A stretch of 64,000 nucleotides of DNA, taken from the NCBI GenBank assembly GCA_039105265.1, contig JAPFFF010000011.1:4154001-4218000 (forward strand), in the 5' to 3' direction. The stretch comes from Tritrichomonas musculus. Taxonomy: Eukaryota; Parabasalia; Tritrichomonadida; Tritrichomonadidae. The notes beneath the pieces were generated by a model. The model searched no databases. It was not told the origin of the DNA and was given only the letters and a program-made list of their open reading frames with translations. Positions 19,868 to 30,436 of this stretch are shown piece by piece (position 1 is the first letter of the stretch; each line of letters starts with the position of its first letter). The position numbers were made by a program, and so were the translations under genes.

Positions 19868-20863
19868 TTACCTTGAATTAAAATCGACAATGTGATAACT
19901 ATCATCAAGTAATATAAAACGGAATTTATCAGTAGAAGTAATAAATATTTCATGATTTTTTGTTAAAAATATGCCTTCTAATTCAGGCTTTCGACTAGCT
20001 ACTAAGTATCCTTTTTCTAATCCCATTCCAAAAATCAAGGTTGACCAAATATCCCCATCAAGAGAATTCTTAGAAATAATTGTCACACTTTCAAGTTCAT
20101 TATTGATCGGATATCCTGTTTTTGGATCGAGTATATGGTGATACATTTTCCCATCTTGTTCAAAGTAGCGTTCATAAATGCCTGATGTTACCACTGACAT
20201 ATTTTCAAGTTCAATTCTTCCTACATATTCTTCATCTTCGCTATCATCTTTTTTCTTTGAAAAAGGTTTTTTCAAGCCAATTGACCAAAAACTTTTTGGA
20301 GAACCTAAAGTGAGAATATTTCCACCAAGATTAATTAAACCTTCTTTTATGTTTTCATGTATTAAATAATCGCGAACTCTATCAGCTATGTAACCTTTTG
20401 CAATAGCACCAAGATCTACTTCCATACCAAATTGAAGAAGATATACACTTTTTGCATTTTCATCTAAGACAATTTGGCTCGGATCTGTGATTTTGAGGGT
20501 TTCTTCAATTTCATTTGCAGGTGGGACTTTATCGCCTTTAAAACCAATTTTCCAAAGTTTCACAAGTGGGCCAATTGCCATATTAAAGCTACTATTTTTG
20601 ATCATACTTGCTTGCTTACCTATCTTAATAAGATCGTATACAGGCTGGCTAACGCTAACTGCGTGAACACCAGCTGCATGATTAATATCCATGACTTCAG
20701 ATTGATCACGATTAACTGTAAATATATCTTCATAATGTTTAATAATACCAAAAACTCTTGATGCAAGGTCACTATCAAACTTAAATAATTTTAAAAGAAT
20801 AGGAGATCCCATAAGGACTGTGGTATAGCTATAAACACCTTCTATATCGAAAACACTTTCCAT
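19868..20863 (-). CDS. apbE: FAD:protein FMN transferase (ApbE family)
   Basis: A 331-residue flavin transferase that moves FMN from FAD to a Thr/Ser of a target flavoprotein. The ApbE signatures are in order: FNMAIGPLVKLW near 93-104, DLGAIAKGYIAD (150-161), INLGGN (177-182), TSGIYERYF (226-234), HHILDPKTGYP (242-252) and DGDIWSTLIFG (269-279, in place of the common ADALST). The length is normal for the mature bacterial enzyme, but there is no signal peptide or lipobox, so the protein should act inside the cell, in cytosol or hydrogenosome. An acidic Lys/Asp/Glu insert (204-213) is absent from typical bacterial enzymes. ApbE is bacterial in origin; in an anaerobic protist a laterally acquired copy could flavinylate a fumarate-reductase-like or Rnf/Nqr-like partner, which is inference. 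The gene converges on the dynein, with only about 140 bp (including a TA repeat) between their stops. Confidence 0.92.
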   Translation of the reverse strand: MESVFDIEGVYSYTTVLMGSPILLKLFKFDSDLASRVFGIIKHYEDIFTVNRDQSEVMDINHAAGVHAVSVSQPVYDLIKIGKQASMIKNSSFNMAIGPLVKLWKIGFKGDKVPPANEIEETLKITDPSQIVLDENAKSVYLLQFGMEVDLGAIAKGYIADRVRDYLIHENIKEGLINLGGNILTLGSPKSFWSIGLKKPFSKKKDDSEDEEYVGRIELENMSVVTSGIYERYFEQDGKMYHHILDPKTGYPINNELESVTIISKNSLDGDIWSTLIFGMGLEKGYLVASRKPELEGIFLTKNHEIFITSTDKFRFILLDDSYHIVDFNSR

Positions 20864-21612
20864 TCTAACTTTATTTTGGTGATTCGATTATTTTGATAAT
20901 CAAAATTTGACGAATCTTTCTGAATTTTTTATGTATCTAATCAAATCCATTGAATTTTTAAAAAGAATGGCTTGAACTTTTGTTAGAAACACGATCAATT
21001 ATCTATTTAAACTTAATGTATATATTTCTCTGCGATTTTAATAATAAATCATAATAAATAACAAAAAATTATATTGAATATAAAAATAATTAATAGTTAA
21101 AATACATATTTTGCTATTTATTTAAACATATATAAATAAATATTAAAAAATACGAAGGATATAAGTTTTCATCTATTTAAACACATAAGTTTTAAGATTA
21201 TCTAAGATTGATAATGCCAAATCAAATCGAACATTTAATTTTTTTTTATTATTATTAAATATTATCCATATAAAAGATATAATCATAAAAGATTGAGGGA
21301 CAATCTTAAATTTAAAGTATTCAAAGTAAATATAATAAATTATTTCGATTAAATAAAAAAACATGAAAGAATTTCTTTTACTGTGATGACAATAGAAAAA
21401 TTTAAGAGGTGGGGGAGCAAAATTATTTTTTAAATCAGTTCAAAATTATAATATAAATTCTTATATATATATGGTAAATTAAATCACAAAGTTTCAAGAT
21501 GATTGGACTGGCGCATTCCAAAATCAAAAAATAAAAAAAATTCTGGTGCTATATGGTCAGAAAAACAATTATTATAGTTAATTTGTTCTAAGTTTGGAAT
21601 TGGCCAGCGTTT
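20864..21612. other. Intergenic region up to the element 2 boundary
   Basis: About 750 bp of AT-rich DNA between the ATG of apbE and the left end of element 2. It must hold the apbE promoter near 20864-20900. I see no gene, no RNA gene and no repeat in the remainder. Confidence 0.5.
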
Positions 21613-21890
21613 AGTAGTTATATATTTGCCACGATTTTTGCACTTCGTTCAAAAACCGCGTCAAATATTTCCCATCCGTGACCCCAGCCCCGCTATGACA
21701 GGTATGATCCCCCACTCCCATTAATGATCTTCCACTGGGCTGCTCTCAGGATTCCTCTCAACGCTCTGCTAGGAAGGAGGTCCCGTATCGTTAACATCAA
21801 AAAAGATATAGAAAAAGTTGTTAATTGTGTGGTTTACTTAAAACCTAGTATGAGAGTATTTATTAAACGTCCTCTCAATAAACGTCCTTT
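21613..21890. repeat. Putative left terminal repeat of element 2
   Basis: This gene-free, GC-richer stretch begins AGTAGTTATATA and ends at the stop codon of the split gene, just as the 231-bp TIR of element 1 ends at a stop codon. It contains a short direct repeat AAACGTCCT (about 21867 and 21882). The matching inverted copy should lie beyond 64000, so the length of the TIR is not determined. Confidence 0.55.
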
Positions 21891-22283
21891 TTATGGCTTC
21901 CAATCAGGATCTTTTTTGTCGTCGTCTTTTTCTTCTTCTTTCTTTTCCTCTTCTTCAAATTCGTCAGATGTTAAAACCCATTCAATATATGGTTCTTTAG
22001 GTACTTCAGGGAATTTATTGGTTTCAAAACGATCGTGATCGACTTCTCTTTGAATGAAAGACTTTGTTGCTTCATATTCAGCACGATCGGTGACAACTTT
22101 ATCCATTTTGAGGACAATTTTATGTACATTGGTATCAAAATCAAGTGAAAAATTGAGGTCTTTGCATTGATTTTTGAATGATTGGTACATATAATATATG
22201 GCGATTCCTCTTTTGATTCGATCTTTTTCGACTTGATTATAGAAATAGCTTGTAACTGAGATATTAGGATTTGGCCTTTCTTG
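21891..22283 (-). pseudogene. 3' part of element 2 terminal gene, split by element 1
   Basis: This is the distal part of a small element 2 gene whose first 74 bases lie at 47761-47834, on the far side of element 1. Read without element 1 and with one copy of the tcttg duplication, the two parts form one open frame of 462 bases (153 residues and a stop) with no frameshift. The C-terminal portion is mixed alpha/beta-like and ends in a highly acidic tail (EEEEKKEEE) followed by DPDWKP. I do not recognise the family. The position next to the terminal repeat suggests a terminal gene of the element. The copy is broken unless element 1 excises. Confidence 0.8.
22279..22283. repeat. Target-site duplication, left copy (tcttg)
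   Basis: The five bases before AGTAGT at 22284 equal the five bases after ACTACT at 47760. The last T of the element can alternatively be counted into a 6-bp duplication (ttcttg), the size usual for Mavericks. In-frame repair of the interrupted gene supports the assignment. Confidence 0.85.
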
Positions 22284-22514
22284 AGTAGTATATACGAGTC
22301 GGTTTCCGCTGGGGCTGGCACCCCACGCGTCAACACGAACTCGTCATAAAAGAAAAAGAAAAGAAAAGAAAAAGAAAAGAAAAGAAAAAAGAAAAAAAGA
22401 AAAAAATATTCTTGTTCTCACTACTGCTCCCCATCAATGAAACGGCACAGGTACCCCACCCCACAACCGCCCATCTATGAAACGGCACAGGTACCAGCCC
22501 CGAGAATCTCGTAC
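22284..22514. repeat. Left terminal inverted repeat of element 1
   Basis: The 231 bp match the reverse complement of 47530-47760 with one mismatch noticed (cacccca-c-gcg versus -a-). The repeat begins AGTAGTATATACGAG, contains an A/G-only tract (about 22347-22406) and two direct copies of ATGAAACGGCACAGGTACC (about 22437 and 22477). It ends exactly where the stop codon of the first fibre-like gene begins. Confidence 0.95.
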
Positions 22515-25136
22515 TTATTTCTTCATATATATAGCATCGAAACAAATCATAGAACATTCATCACAATCTAACTCAATATTATATATATCATAAGCACCAG
22601 AAGGTGGGTTAGTGTCTTTAAAGTATATTTCATCCAAATATGATTTTATTTGTTGAGGGTCAGACCATTCAGTTGATATAAATCTAATAAAATGTAGCTT
22701 TTGAGTCTTGTCCTTGAATATCAATAAGTACTCCCCATCTGGAACAGGTTCATTATCACCTGTTGGATCATTATCTATATTATCAATAATTATGTGTTTC
22801 TCACTTGTAAAATAAGAGAATAGAAAATACCTATTATATTCATCAGTGACATCAGTAAATCCTGTATAATATGCTTCCCATTCCCCATCTGGGTCATTTT
22901 TCTCTTCTAATGCAGTTAACCTAGCTTCCATTGCTGCTATAGTATCTTTTAATGCGATATTTTCACCCTCTAATGTCTCTATCCTACGTATAAGTACATC
23001 TAGACCTTCATTAGCTTCATCCACAGTAGGGTAGTTATCAAACTCTGCCTCTAGCTCATTGACCTTCTCAGCTAACAACTTGAAACAAGGCTTGAGTGAA
23101 TCCCTAAACATATTGCTGATATCCATAGCACCACTTAATGTCAAGGTTCCAGTATCAGGGTTATCATTCTCATCAGTAAAAGGTAGTTCATCTAGTTGCT
23201 TATACTCTTCCTCACACCAGGTAATTATAGGTGTTATATCTTTGGTTATGCTTCTTGCTGTAGTACCTGACATGAAGTTAATGCTATTTCTAACCAAATC
23301 ACTCATACCTTTGGTTGACTTATGCGAGAATAACCTTTTAAGGAATCCTCCACCTTTTATGGTAGGAAAGCTTATACCATCTGGAAATAGCTGCATACCA
23401 ATAGAACCTATTGACCCAGCAGTACCTGCAACTCCAAAAGCTAATGCTGTCCATGAGACTATACGCAAATTATCTACATCATCCTCCAGATGTTGAGTAA
23501 CTTGTTCAGTCCTTGATACTCTACCTTTTAAGCTTTCCATAACAGTGTTCATTTCGTTAACATCATAGCTAATAACATCTACATTGTTGGTAACTAAATT
23601 TAAATCACTCCTCATAGTAGTAATATTATCAGCAGTAATTATCTTAGAGGAGGTAATATTATAATCAGTATATAAGGTTGTTGCCCCATTAGGATTTGGG
23701 GATACTTCATAAAATTGCTGTTTAATGATATACTCGAATGGGTTAGTAGTTGAATCCCAATGAACCTCATCTATTGGGTCAACATATTCATCAGCTAAAT
23801 ATATCTTAATATCCCTTGAGTCATTAGTAGTCGAAGCTGCATATGTATATTCAAGCTTTTCACATGAATCAAGTACACCATGTAAGAACAACCATACCTT
23901 GTCTCCTCCATTGCCTTCTTTTCCAGTAGGTCGAACTGAGAACCTATTTGCATTTTTAGAACCTTCAAGTGTAATATCTAGGTAGAGTTCATCAATAGCA
24001 CTAGTTTCTAATTTATTAGTCGCATTATTCATCTTATAGCACCTTATTGCTTCAATATCATATCCATCTTTTGTACCTCCTTGACTTGTTTGATATCCTA
24101 GACCATATTTCGAAAAAGGTTCTATCTCCCCTGTCTTTAATTTTACAAAACAGTCTATTTTACACTTACCTCCATGAATCATGTAATGTAGTATGTTATC
24201 AGGAGAGTAGTCATTAGGCTTATTAATCAGTTTCATGTTCCTCTCACTCCTCTTGACTTGTATGTAGGTACCATCTTCACCATACTCATTCTCCTTATTT
24301 AATCCATTAACTAATCTACCATTGATATGACCTTGTATGTTATCACCTACCCATTTTGTACCATCCCATGATAAAAACCACTTATTACCAAAACAATACT
24401 CATTAAACCTAAACTCTAAGTCATTAGGTATAGTATATCCAGTATCTATGTTCCATTGAAGTAACCAATATTTCTTGTTATCTATCACAACCTGACTAGT
24501 TGATGTAGGCTTATATAAGTATAGTACATCACTTTTACGTAAACTTAATGCATTATCAGCTTTTATTATAGAACACTTTATTGCCTTCTCTGTCTGTAAA
24601 GAATCAGTTATATATTCATTCATTATGCTCAACTCCCCATTCAGCCACAAGGTATATGGGTTGAAGTCTAGTTTACTATCAAAAGCTATATTCATATATC
24701 CCATAATGGTACTATTATTTATACTGCATCCATTACTACTTTTAGTTATCAAAGGAGAGTATACTTGACCATCCTTAACATATATGTAGAACTCCTTGAC
24801 TAAATTACCACTTGTATCATATACTATATTCTTCCTCAATACTATCTTAAATATATTAGTCTGGGTTTTTATATCATTGAGCTTATTAATGAAGTCTTCA
24901 GGCAAATTAACAAACTTAAGTATATTGTAAGTTGTTGTTGAAGACTCAAATGATACATACTGTATATTTTTATTTTTAATATCAACTTCTGGTAAACCTT
25001 CGACCTCATTAAATAAATGACCTGTCTGTACATAGTTATCTAAGTCACCCAAGGTTAATAACTGGCTACCTTTTCGAGTAGCATCCCCTATCTTAAACTG
25101 TATATCTCCTTTAAATCTTGTAGTAGTATCACTCAT
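22515..25136 (-). CDS. Fibre-like structural protein, shorter paralogue (873 aa)
   Basis: I recognise no named family, but the layout looks like a viral attachment or tail-fibre protein. Residues about 201-269 hold a domain (LYLYKP ... FLSWDGTKWVG) that recurs in the upstream 1755-aa protein, and the segment near 467 (YIIKQQFYEVSPNP, then TDYNITSSKI) recurs there too. A hydrophobic stretch near 565-590 (TALAFGVAGTAGSIGSIG) may be a membrane or fusion-like segment. Near the C-terminus a heptad coiled coil (about 690-765, e.g. AAMEARLTALEEK) is followed by a compact C-terminal domain, as in trimeric fibres. The frame stays open upstream to 25223, but the ATG at 25136 lies 20 bp after the stop of the preceding gene and begins MSDTTTRFKG, so it is preferred. 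The role in particle structure or cell attachment is inference. Confidence 0.75.
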   Translation of the reverse strand: MSDTTTRFKGDIQFKIGDATRKGSQLLTLGDLDNYVQTGHLFNEVEGLPEVDIKNKNIQYVSFESSTTTYNILKFVNLPEDFINKLNDIKTQTNIFKIVLRKNIVYDTSGNLVKEFYIYVKDGQVYSPLITKSSNGCSINNSTIMGYMNIAFDSKLDFNPYTLWLNGELSIMNEYITDSLQTEKAIKCSIIKADNALSLRKSDVLYLYKPTSTSQVVIDNKKYWLLQWNIDTGYTIPNDLEFRFNEYCFGNKWFLSWDGTKWVGDNIQGHINGRLVNGLNKENEYGEDGTYIQVKRSERNMKLINKPNDYSPDNILHYMIHGGKCKIDCFVKLKTGEIEPFSKYGLGYQTSQGGTKDGYDIEAIRCYKMNNATNKLETSAIDELYLDITLEGSKNANRFSVRPTGKEGNGGDKVWLFLHGVLDSCEKLEYTYAASTTNDSRDIKIYLADEYVDPIDEVHWDSTTNPFEYIIKQQFYEVSPNPNGATTLYTDYNITSSKIITADNITTMRSDLNLVTNNVDVISYDVNEMNTVMESLKGRVSRTEQVTQHLEDDVDNLRIVSWTALAFGVAGTAGSIGSIGMQLFPDGISFPTIKGGGFLKRLFSHKSTKGMSDLVRNSINFMSGTTARSITKDITPIITWCEEEYKQLDELPFTDENDNPDTGTLTLSGAMDISNMFRDSLKPCFKLLAEKVNELEAEFDNYPTVDEANEGLDVLIRRIETLEGENIALKDTIAAMEARLTALEEKNDPDGEWEAYYTGFTDVTDEYNRYFLFSYFTSEKHIIIDNIDNDPTGDNEPVPDGEYLLIFKDKTQKLHFIRFISTEWSDPQQIKSYLDEIYFKDTNPPSGAYDIYNIELDCDECSMICFDAIYMKK

Positions 25137-25155
25137 TTTAGTTAAATAAAACTTC

Positions 25156-28100
25156 TCATTCGATGTTAGCGCATTTAGCTTCAAGTGCTGCAAGTCTTGC
25201 CTCAAGAGTATCAATATATGCATCCTTCTGGTCTATCATTTCCTTCACTTCTACTTTAGTAATATAAGCAGTCATATCTATATCTTCTAATGGATGTTTT
25301 GTACTTGACTTATTTTCAAGCTCTTTGATTTTCTCGCACATGAATGCTATTGTACCCTTTAAAGTATCGCGATATGTCTTTGCAATATTAATACATGTAT
25401 CGAATGAAACCATCATCTTATCAGCATCCTTCATTGTTATTTCAAGTTCAGGTTCATCATCTGTTTCTTCATGATATGCCCATGCAAGAATCTTTTCTAA
25501 TACATCTTCCTCTGCTAATGTCTCTGGGTTATCATTACGACGGAACCAACTTGGAATATTAAATAATCCTATTCTATTTGCTACATATGCTTCTGCTGCT
25601 ACCCCTGCTATAGCTGCTGCATCACCAGGATGATGTCTAACAAACTGCCATTGACCATGTAAGAACCTTCTAGCAACATAACCTACTGCTCCCATAATAA
25701 CTTGAGTAGTTGCACTTATAACACCATCTTGTTGGTACATTTCTATCACTCCATTCACAATATTAATTACATGTAGTCTTCTTCTATCTATTGTAGCAAC
25801 TACATTTCCATTATATAGTACTTGTGTTATTTCTTCACCAGTTGTTTCATCTAATGTGTCATTAAAAGCTAAAAGATTACCATGAGAATAAATATTATCC
25901 ATTAGTTCTCCTCTTTGTTCATCACTCATTTGTTCTATCATTCTTGCTGTTATTGCTGGTGTTGTTCCTGGTACTGTCCAAGTATCTGTCGTGGCAACAA
26001 GGTCATAATGTTGATATCTAACTCCATTTGCATTGACTTCTATCTGTGAATTTATTCCAACAAATCGTACTTGACCTCCACTAATATTTGCTGTTGTTGG
26101 AGCTGAATAATCAATAGTAGCAACAATTGGGTCAATAGTCTCTCCTCTATGATCAATAATATTTATCCATGCCTCCATTGTTTGCTCATTCAAGTATGGT
26201 TCTAATCCAATATCTCCATTTTGTACAAATGGTAAATTTAATCTGTCTTGCATAGATAATTGTTCAATATCTCTCGCTGTGTATGTTGTTCCTTCCCATT
26301 CTATTGACCAATTATTATCAGTAGCTCTATGTATTCTATCTGTCATCTCAATATCAGCTGGTCTTATTAGAGTCCTTCGTTGAAATACATTATTATGGAT
26401 AATGAGTTGGTCATTATAAAACAAATCATACACATTAAACCACTCTCTTCCATGATATTGGATACGTAAGATATCAGGATGACTAGCAACTAATGCATTT
26501 CGTTCTTCTCTTGTCATATCTGCAATATCTTCTAAGGTATACTGGATTCCAGATATATTGATAACAGGAACTTGATTCCTAAGTGCAATCGTAGTTGAAG
26601 CTGTATTTGTCATTGTAGTCTGTGGTACAGTTATATCTGTTCGAATCTCATCTGTTTCATCTGTAACAACCTGTGGCTGTACTTCTCTATGAGTTCTCTC
26701 TAATGATTGCTCAGTGGTTGTGATAGTATTTGTTGCATTATCAGTATCATTATCAGTTATTGTAATCGAGGATGAATTAATATTTAATGTTTCAGTTCCA
26801 TTTGTATCTGGTCTATTCCTAAAGAAGTGTAAGACATTCGAACCAAGTGTAGCAATAGCATTTCCTAACTGAGTCAGTGCATGTGTTGTCGAAAGGACAA
26901 CCTGTGTAGCTGAGAATGATGAAATAGCTCCAGCAACAGGATTTTGAACAGTTGTTGTTATTGGTAAAAATCTTTCCATAGTCATCTTATCAGCCTTCAA
27001 ATCAACATTCACCAAAAACTTACCTTGAAAGCCACTACCTCCATCACCTGGATAACCACCACCACCACCTCCTCCTCCACCATTTCCTCCTGGACCTGCT
27101 GGGAAAGGTCTTGTTTGATATGTATTAATAGTTACAGAGTTATTGGACATATTTAATGTTGAAAGGGCACTTGCAATACAAACTGTTGTTGCTAAAATAT
27201 TTAATATACTATTCGCAACTGCTACACCTTGTTTAATACTATCAGTATATTCATTATACATGGCTTGAATTCTCATTTGTTCAACTAGATTATCAACTGT
27301 CTGTTTCAATAAAGCATAATCATAGGCTAATATATCTGTGATTCCACCAACAACATTTAAGTCTCGACGCATAGTCATGATATTATCAGCCCATATAATC
27401 TTTGATGAATAAATATTATAATCTGTCGATATGGTAGTGCATTTTCTTGGGTCTGGCTCTACTTCATAAAATTGTTGTTGAATAATTATATCGAACGGAT
27501 TAACTTTTACATCAAATTCAAATAATTCTTTCTCTATATATATTCGAATGTTCTTATGATTAAATCCTTCAATGATTTTAATGGAATGCCTTTTTTCTCG
27601 ATGATAATTAAATGATTCGAGACAAGGATTTGACCCATAGGTATGCATAACACCTGAATTAATACAATGAGTAGGATGACAATCCCATTTTAATTCAGTT
27701 ATATTTCCATTAATATTTAGGTCAGCATAAACATATAATCCATCATCTGCATTTAATCCACTTGGTGCATCAACATACATTCTAGCTTGTTCATATTTAT
27801 ATCCATCTTGAGTTAAAGTACCTGAACCACTTGAATCAAAAGTTGCAGTTATTCCTTCACTTAATATGGTTCCATCTTTCTTAACAACCCTCCAATTGGT
27901 AAGATAATCTTTCAAGATATGAGCATAATTATCATCATCAGTTAAATCTTCCTTTATTGTTCCTTTTATCCATCTACCAATTCTTTCGTTATGTTTGATT
28001 GTTAAAGCAGGCGCACCGTCATTTGTGTTCATGTATGATATCTTTTCTGTACACATGTTTTGACAATTATTTCCTGTCCAATTTTTACCATCCCATGTTA

Positions 28101-30420
28101 ATTCCCAGTTATGACCAAATAGATAGTCTTTGAATCTAAATACTAAATTTAGTGGTATGTCATAATCTTTATCTATATCCCATCTCATACAATAATAATT
28201 GGATTCTTCATACGTCTTAGATGGTCTATATAAATATAACTGGTCTGATTCCTTCAAGGTAAAATACTTGGAGTCAGTTGATGGAGTAGAGGGAACAACA
28301 TCATAGATTGTTTGATATTTGGAGACCAATGAGTTATATTGATTTCGAAATACTTCTAATATATCATCATCAATCTCAATTACAATTTTATTTCCATCAG
28401 GGTCAACAATATCAAAGCTATTTTCATCATCAGTATTAACAACGTCATTATCATCAACTTCAAGTGTACGAGCATGAGGAGCAGGAGGATGTCGCGTAAT
28501 CTTATTTAAAATCCATTGGGCACCTCTTCCTATTGGTTCGAAAAGGGCAGCTATTAGAATTACACATAAACAAAATGCCCCAACGCCTAAACCCCCAGCG
28601 ATTGCATATACAAGTATTACATAAACATACAGAATTAAATCAGAATAACCTCCTATATATTGCCAAAATTGAGCATCTATCCAATTTCCGCCTATCTGTA
28701 TAATATTATTAACTAAATTCGGGTAGTTCATGATAAAATCAACTATGAAGTGCCATAAGTTGCTCCAAAATAATGTAAATGAGCTATATGCTATTTTAAT
28801 CATTCGAATTCCTTCATTCTTTAATTCATCAATTTTGTTATTAAGTCTTGGTGTCAATTCTTTTATCTCATCAATGACCTGATGCAAATCTACATCCTTA
28901 AAGTCAGCATCTGCATCTTCTCCTCCAATATAAAAGATTACCCCCACTTTTTCATTATCTTTAACAGCTTCATATGCAATATCCACAATACTATCAATAC
29001 CATACCAGATAAAATAAAATAAGTTATATATAATCTTCATAAATTCTTTTGTCGCAAAAGCAATTGTTTTATAAGTTAATTTAATAGGCTGTTTAGCAAG
29101 AGATAGGGTAGTTGAAATGATATTATACAATAAGTCTTTTATCCATCCTATTGTCTCTTTACTATATAACCAAAACTTGGATACTGTTAATTTGAGTACT
29201 TCTGGTTCTATTATTTTTGGAATCGTATATTCTTCGAGTTTCTTTAATTCATCAATAGGAGGAATTACATAAACCATATCTTCTTTGTTAACTAACTCTT
29301 TTGGTGGTTCAGTTGGAGTAGGCGTAGGTGTAGGTGTAGGGTCTGGAGTTGGCTCAGGTGTTGGAGTAGGTGGTGGTGTTTCATCAATTTCTATTTTAAC
29401 CTCATGTATTTCTGGTTCACCAGTTGTTTTATTAATTAGGCACATGGAAGTATTACCACCTGTTAAGTTCAAGAGAGTCTCATAACTTATGGTTTGATCA
29501 TTTAATGCATCTATCCATTTAGTAATATTAGCAGCTGTTGTATTTGTTTTCTCAGCAAAGTCTTTCATGTTATTTATCTTTGTCTCATTGACATCAAAGA
29601 TAGTTTCATTAGTAGTTTCATTAACTTTTAAATCTACATATTTAATGGGTTCAATCTCAGTAAAATCAACAGTATTATTTTTTATCCACTTTGATATATT
29701 ATCATTACTTGTACTTAACTCTTTTATTATAGTTTCCATGTTTTTAGGTTTTATTGTATCTGTTCCATAGGTAATTGCTTTGGTAGTTTCATCTACATGT
29801 TCGACAATTATTTTTAAGTCCTTTAATGTATTCCAATCGATACTTGGAACAATTGCATTATTAACTTCATCTATATTTTGAATCATTAAATTCATAACAT
29901 CTAACATACCTTTTTGATTCGCTGTTAATGCTTCTATTAACTTCTTATATGTACTAACATCATATTCTTCTTCTATTATATCTTTATCACTTATCTCTCC
30001 AGTGAAATATTTTAAGGTAGCTCCGGGTGCAATACCAGAATCTACATCTTCCCTCATTTTGGTTAAAAAGACTTCTAAATTTTTAGCACTGTCTCTTAAT
30101 CTTTCATATAGTTTATTGAGACTAGCACAATATTGTATTTTTGTCGTTAGTGTACCATCAGTATTCCATGTATATATACCTTTACCTCCCATAATGTTAA
30201 GAGCACCAAAAGACTCGAGCCCATTTTTATCCAGATAGTCACTAACCAATTTTATGTCTATCTCTTCCTTATTATATAAGCAACTGAATTTTGGATAATC
30301 TTTAGGGTCTCCACCTCTTATGATATCGATGTTGTTTTCATCATTAACACTTATCTCTATGTCTTTGTCTTTTAGCTTCTCTGTTTCTCCTGATAACAAA
30401 GAATAAACTTTAATTGACAT
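25156..30420 (-). CDS. Giant fibre/membrane-associated structural protein (1755 aa)
   Basis: The largest gene of element 1. In order: an N-terminal helical region with many short hydrophilic helices (1-380), a Thr/Pro linker (TPTPEPTPDPTPTPTP, near 380), hydrophobic or membrane-like segments around 440-520 and 600-650 (ending ILIAALFEPIG), the LYLYRP...LTWDGKNWTG domain shared with the 873-aa neighbour (about 725-795), the shared IIIQQQFYEV segment (near 977), a Gly-rich linker (GGNGGGGGGGGGYPG, near 1115), a beta-rich region, and a C-terminal coiled coil (TLEARLAALEAK). The two fibre-like proteins clearly arose by duplication. A surface, vertex or membrane-interaction role is inferred from architecture only. 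The ATG at 30420 (MSIKVYSL) is chosen over the longer frame from 30525 because the longer one would overlap the divergent gene at 30437. Confidence 0.75.
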   Translation of the reverse strand: MSIKVYSLLSGETEKLKDKDIEISVNDENNIDIIRGGDPKDYPKFSCLYNKEEIDIKLVSDYLDKNGLESFGALNIMGGKGIYTWNTDGTLTTKIQYCASLNKLYERLRDSAKNLEVFLTKMREDVDSGIAPGATLKYFTGEISDKDIIEEEYDVSTYKKLIEALTANQKGMLDVMNLMIQNIDEVNNAIVPSIDWNTLKDLKIIVEHVDETTKAITYGTDTIKPKNMETIIKELSTSNDNISKWIKNNTVDFTEIEPIKYVDLKVNETTNETIFDVNETKINNMKDFAEKTNTTAANITKWIDALNDQTISYETLLNLTGGNTSMCLINKTTGEPEIHEVKIEIDETPPPTPTPEPTPDPTPTPTPTPTEPPKELVNKEDMVYVIPPIDELKKLEEYTIPKIIEPEVLKLTVSKFWLYSKETIGWIKDLLYNIISTTLSLAKQPIKLTYKTIAFATKEFMKIIYNLFYFIWYGIDSIVDIAYEAVKDNEKVGVIFYIGGEDADADFKDVDLHQVIDEIKELTPRLNNKIDELKNEGIRMIKIAYSSFTLFWSNLWHFIVDFIMNYPNLVNNIIQIGGNWIDAQFWQYIGGYSDLILYVYVILVYAIAGGLGVGAFCLCVILIAALFEPIGRGAQWILNKITRHPPAPHARTLEVDDNDVVNTDDENSFDIVDPDGNKIVIEIDDDILEVFRNQYNSLVSKYQTIYDVVPSTPSTDSKYFTLKESDQLYLYRPSKTYEESNYYCMRWDIDKDYDIPLNLVFRFKDYLFGHNWELTWDGKNWTGNNCQNMCTEKISYMNTNDGAPALTIKHNERIGRWIKGTIKEDLTDDDNYAHILKDYLTNWRVVKKDGTILSEGITATFDSSGSGTLTQDGYKYEQARMYVDAPSGLNADDGLYVYADLNINGNITELKWDCHPTHCINSGVMHTYGSNPCLESFNYHREKRHSIKIIEGFNHKNIRIYIEKELFEFDVKVNPFDIIIQQQFYEVEPDPRKCTTISTDYNIYSSKIIWADNIMTMRRDLNVVGGITDILAYDYALLKQTVDNLVEQMRIQAMYNEYTDSIKQGVAVANSILNILATTVCIASALSTLNMSNNSVTINTYQTRPFPAGPGGNGGGGGGGGGYPGDGGSGFQGKFLVNVDLKADKMTMERFLPITTTVQNPVAGAISSFSATQVVLSTTHALTQLGNAIATLGSNVLHFFRNRPDTNGTETLNINSSSITITDNDTDNATNTITTTEQSLERTHREVQPQVVTDETDEIRTDITVPQTTMTNTASTTIALRNQVPVINISGIQYTLEDIADMTREERNALVASHPDILRIQYHGREWFNVYDLFYNDQLIIHNNVFQRRTLIRPADIEMTDRIHRATDNNWSIEWEGTTYTARDIEQLSMQDRLNLPFVQNGDIGLEPYLNEQTMEAWINIIDHRGETIDPIVATIDYSAPTTANISGGQVRFVGINSQIEVNANGVRYQHYDLVATTDTWTVPGTTPAITARMIEQMSDEQRGELMDNIYSHGNLLAFNDTLDETTGEEITQVLYNGNVVATIDRRRLHVINIVNGVIEMYQQDGVISATTQVIMGAVGYVARRFLHGQWQFVRHHPGDAAAIAGVAAEAYVANRIGLFNIPSWFRRNDNPETLAEEDVLEKILAWAYHEETDDEPELEITMKDADKMMVSFDTCINIAKTYRDTLKGTIAFMCEKIKELENKSSTKHPLEDIDMTAYITKVEVKEMIDQKDAYIDTLEARLAALEAKCANIE

Positions 30421-30436
30421 TTTAGGATATAATAAA
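30421..30436. promoter_or_regulatory. Sixteen-base divergent start region
   Basis: Only tttaggatataataaa separates the ATGs of two divergent genes, giving a near-symmetrical CATTTTA...TAAAATG. The core promoters must therefore overlap each other or lie inside the opposite coding sequences. Confidence 0.5.

Noticed and set aside
21724-22038. 104-codon plus-strand gene at the left end of element 2
   Set aside because: It is antisense to the split gene and runs across the putative terminal repeat; the minus-strand frame is the one restored by removing element 1.
22330-22557. Short gene in the left TIR
   Set aside because: It is the open frame of an A/G tract and repeat DNA overlapping the end of the fibre-like gene; no protein-like composition.
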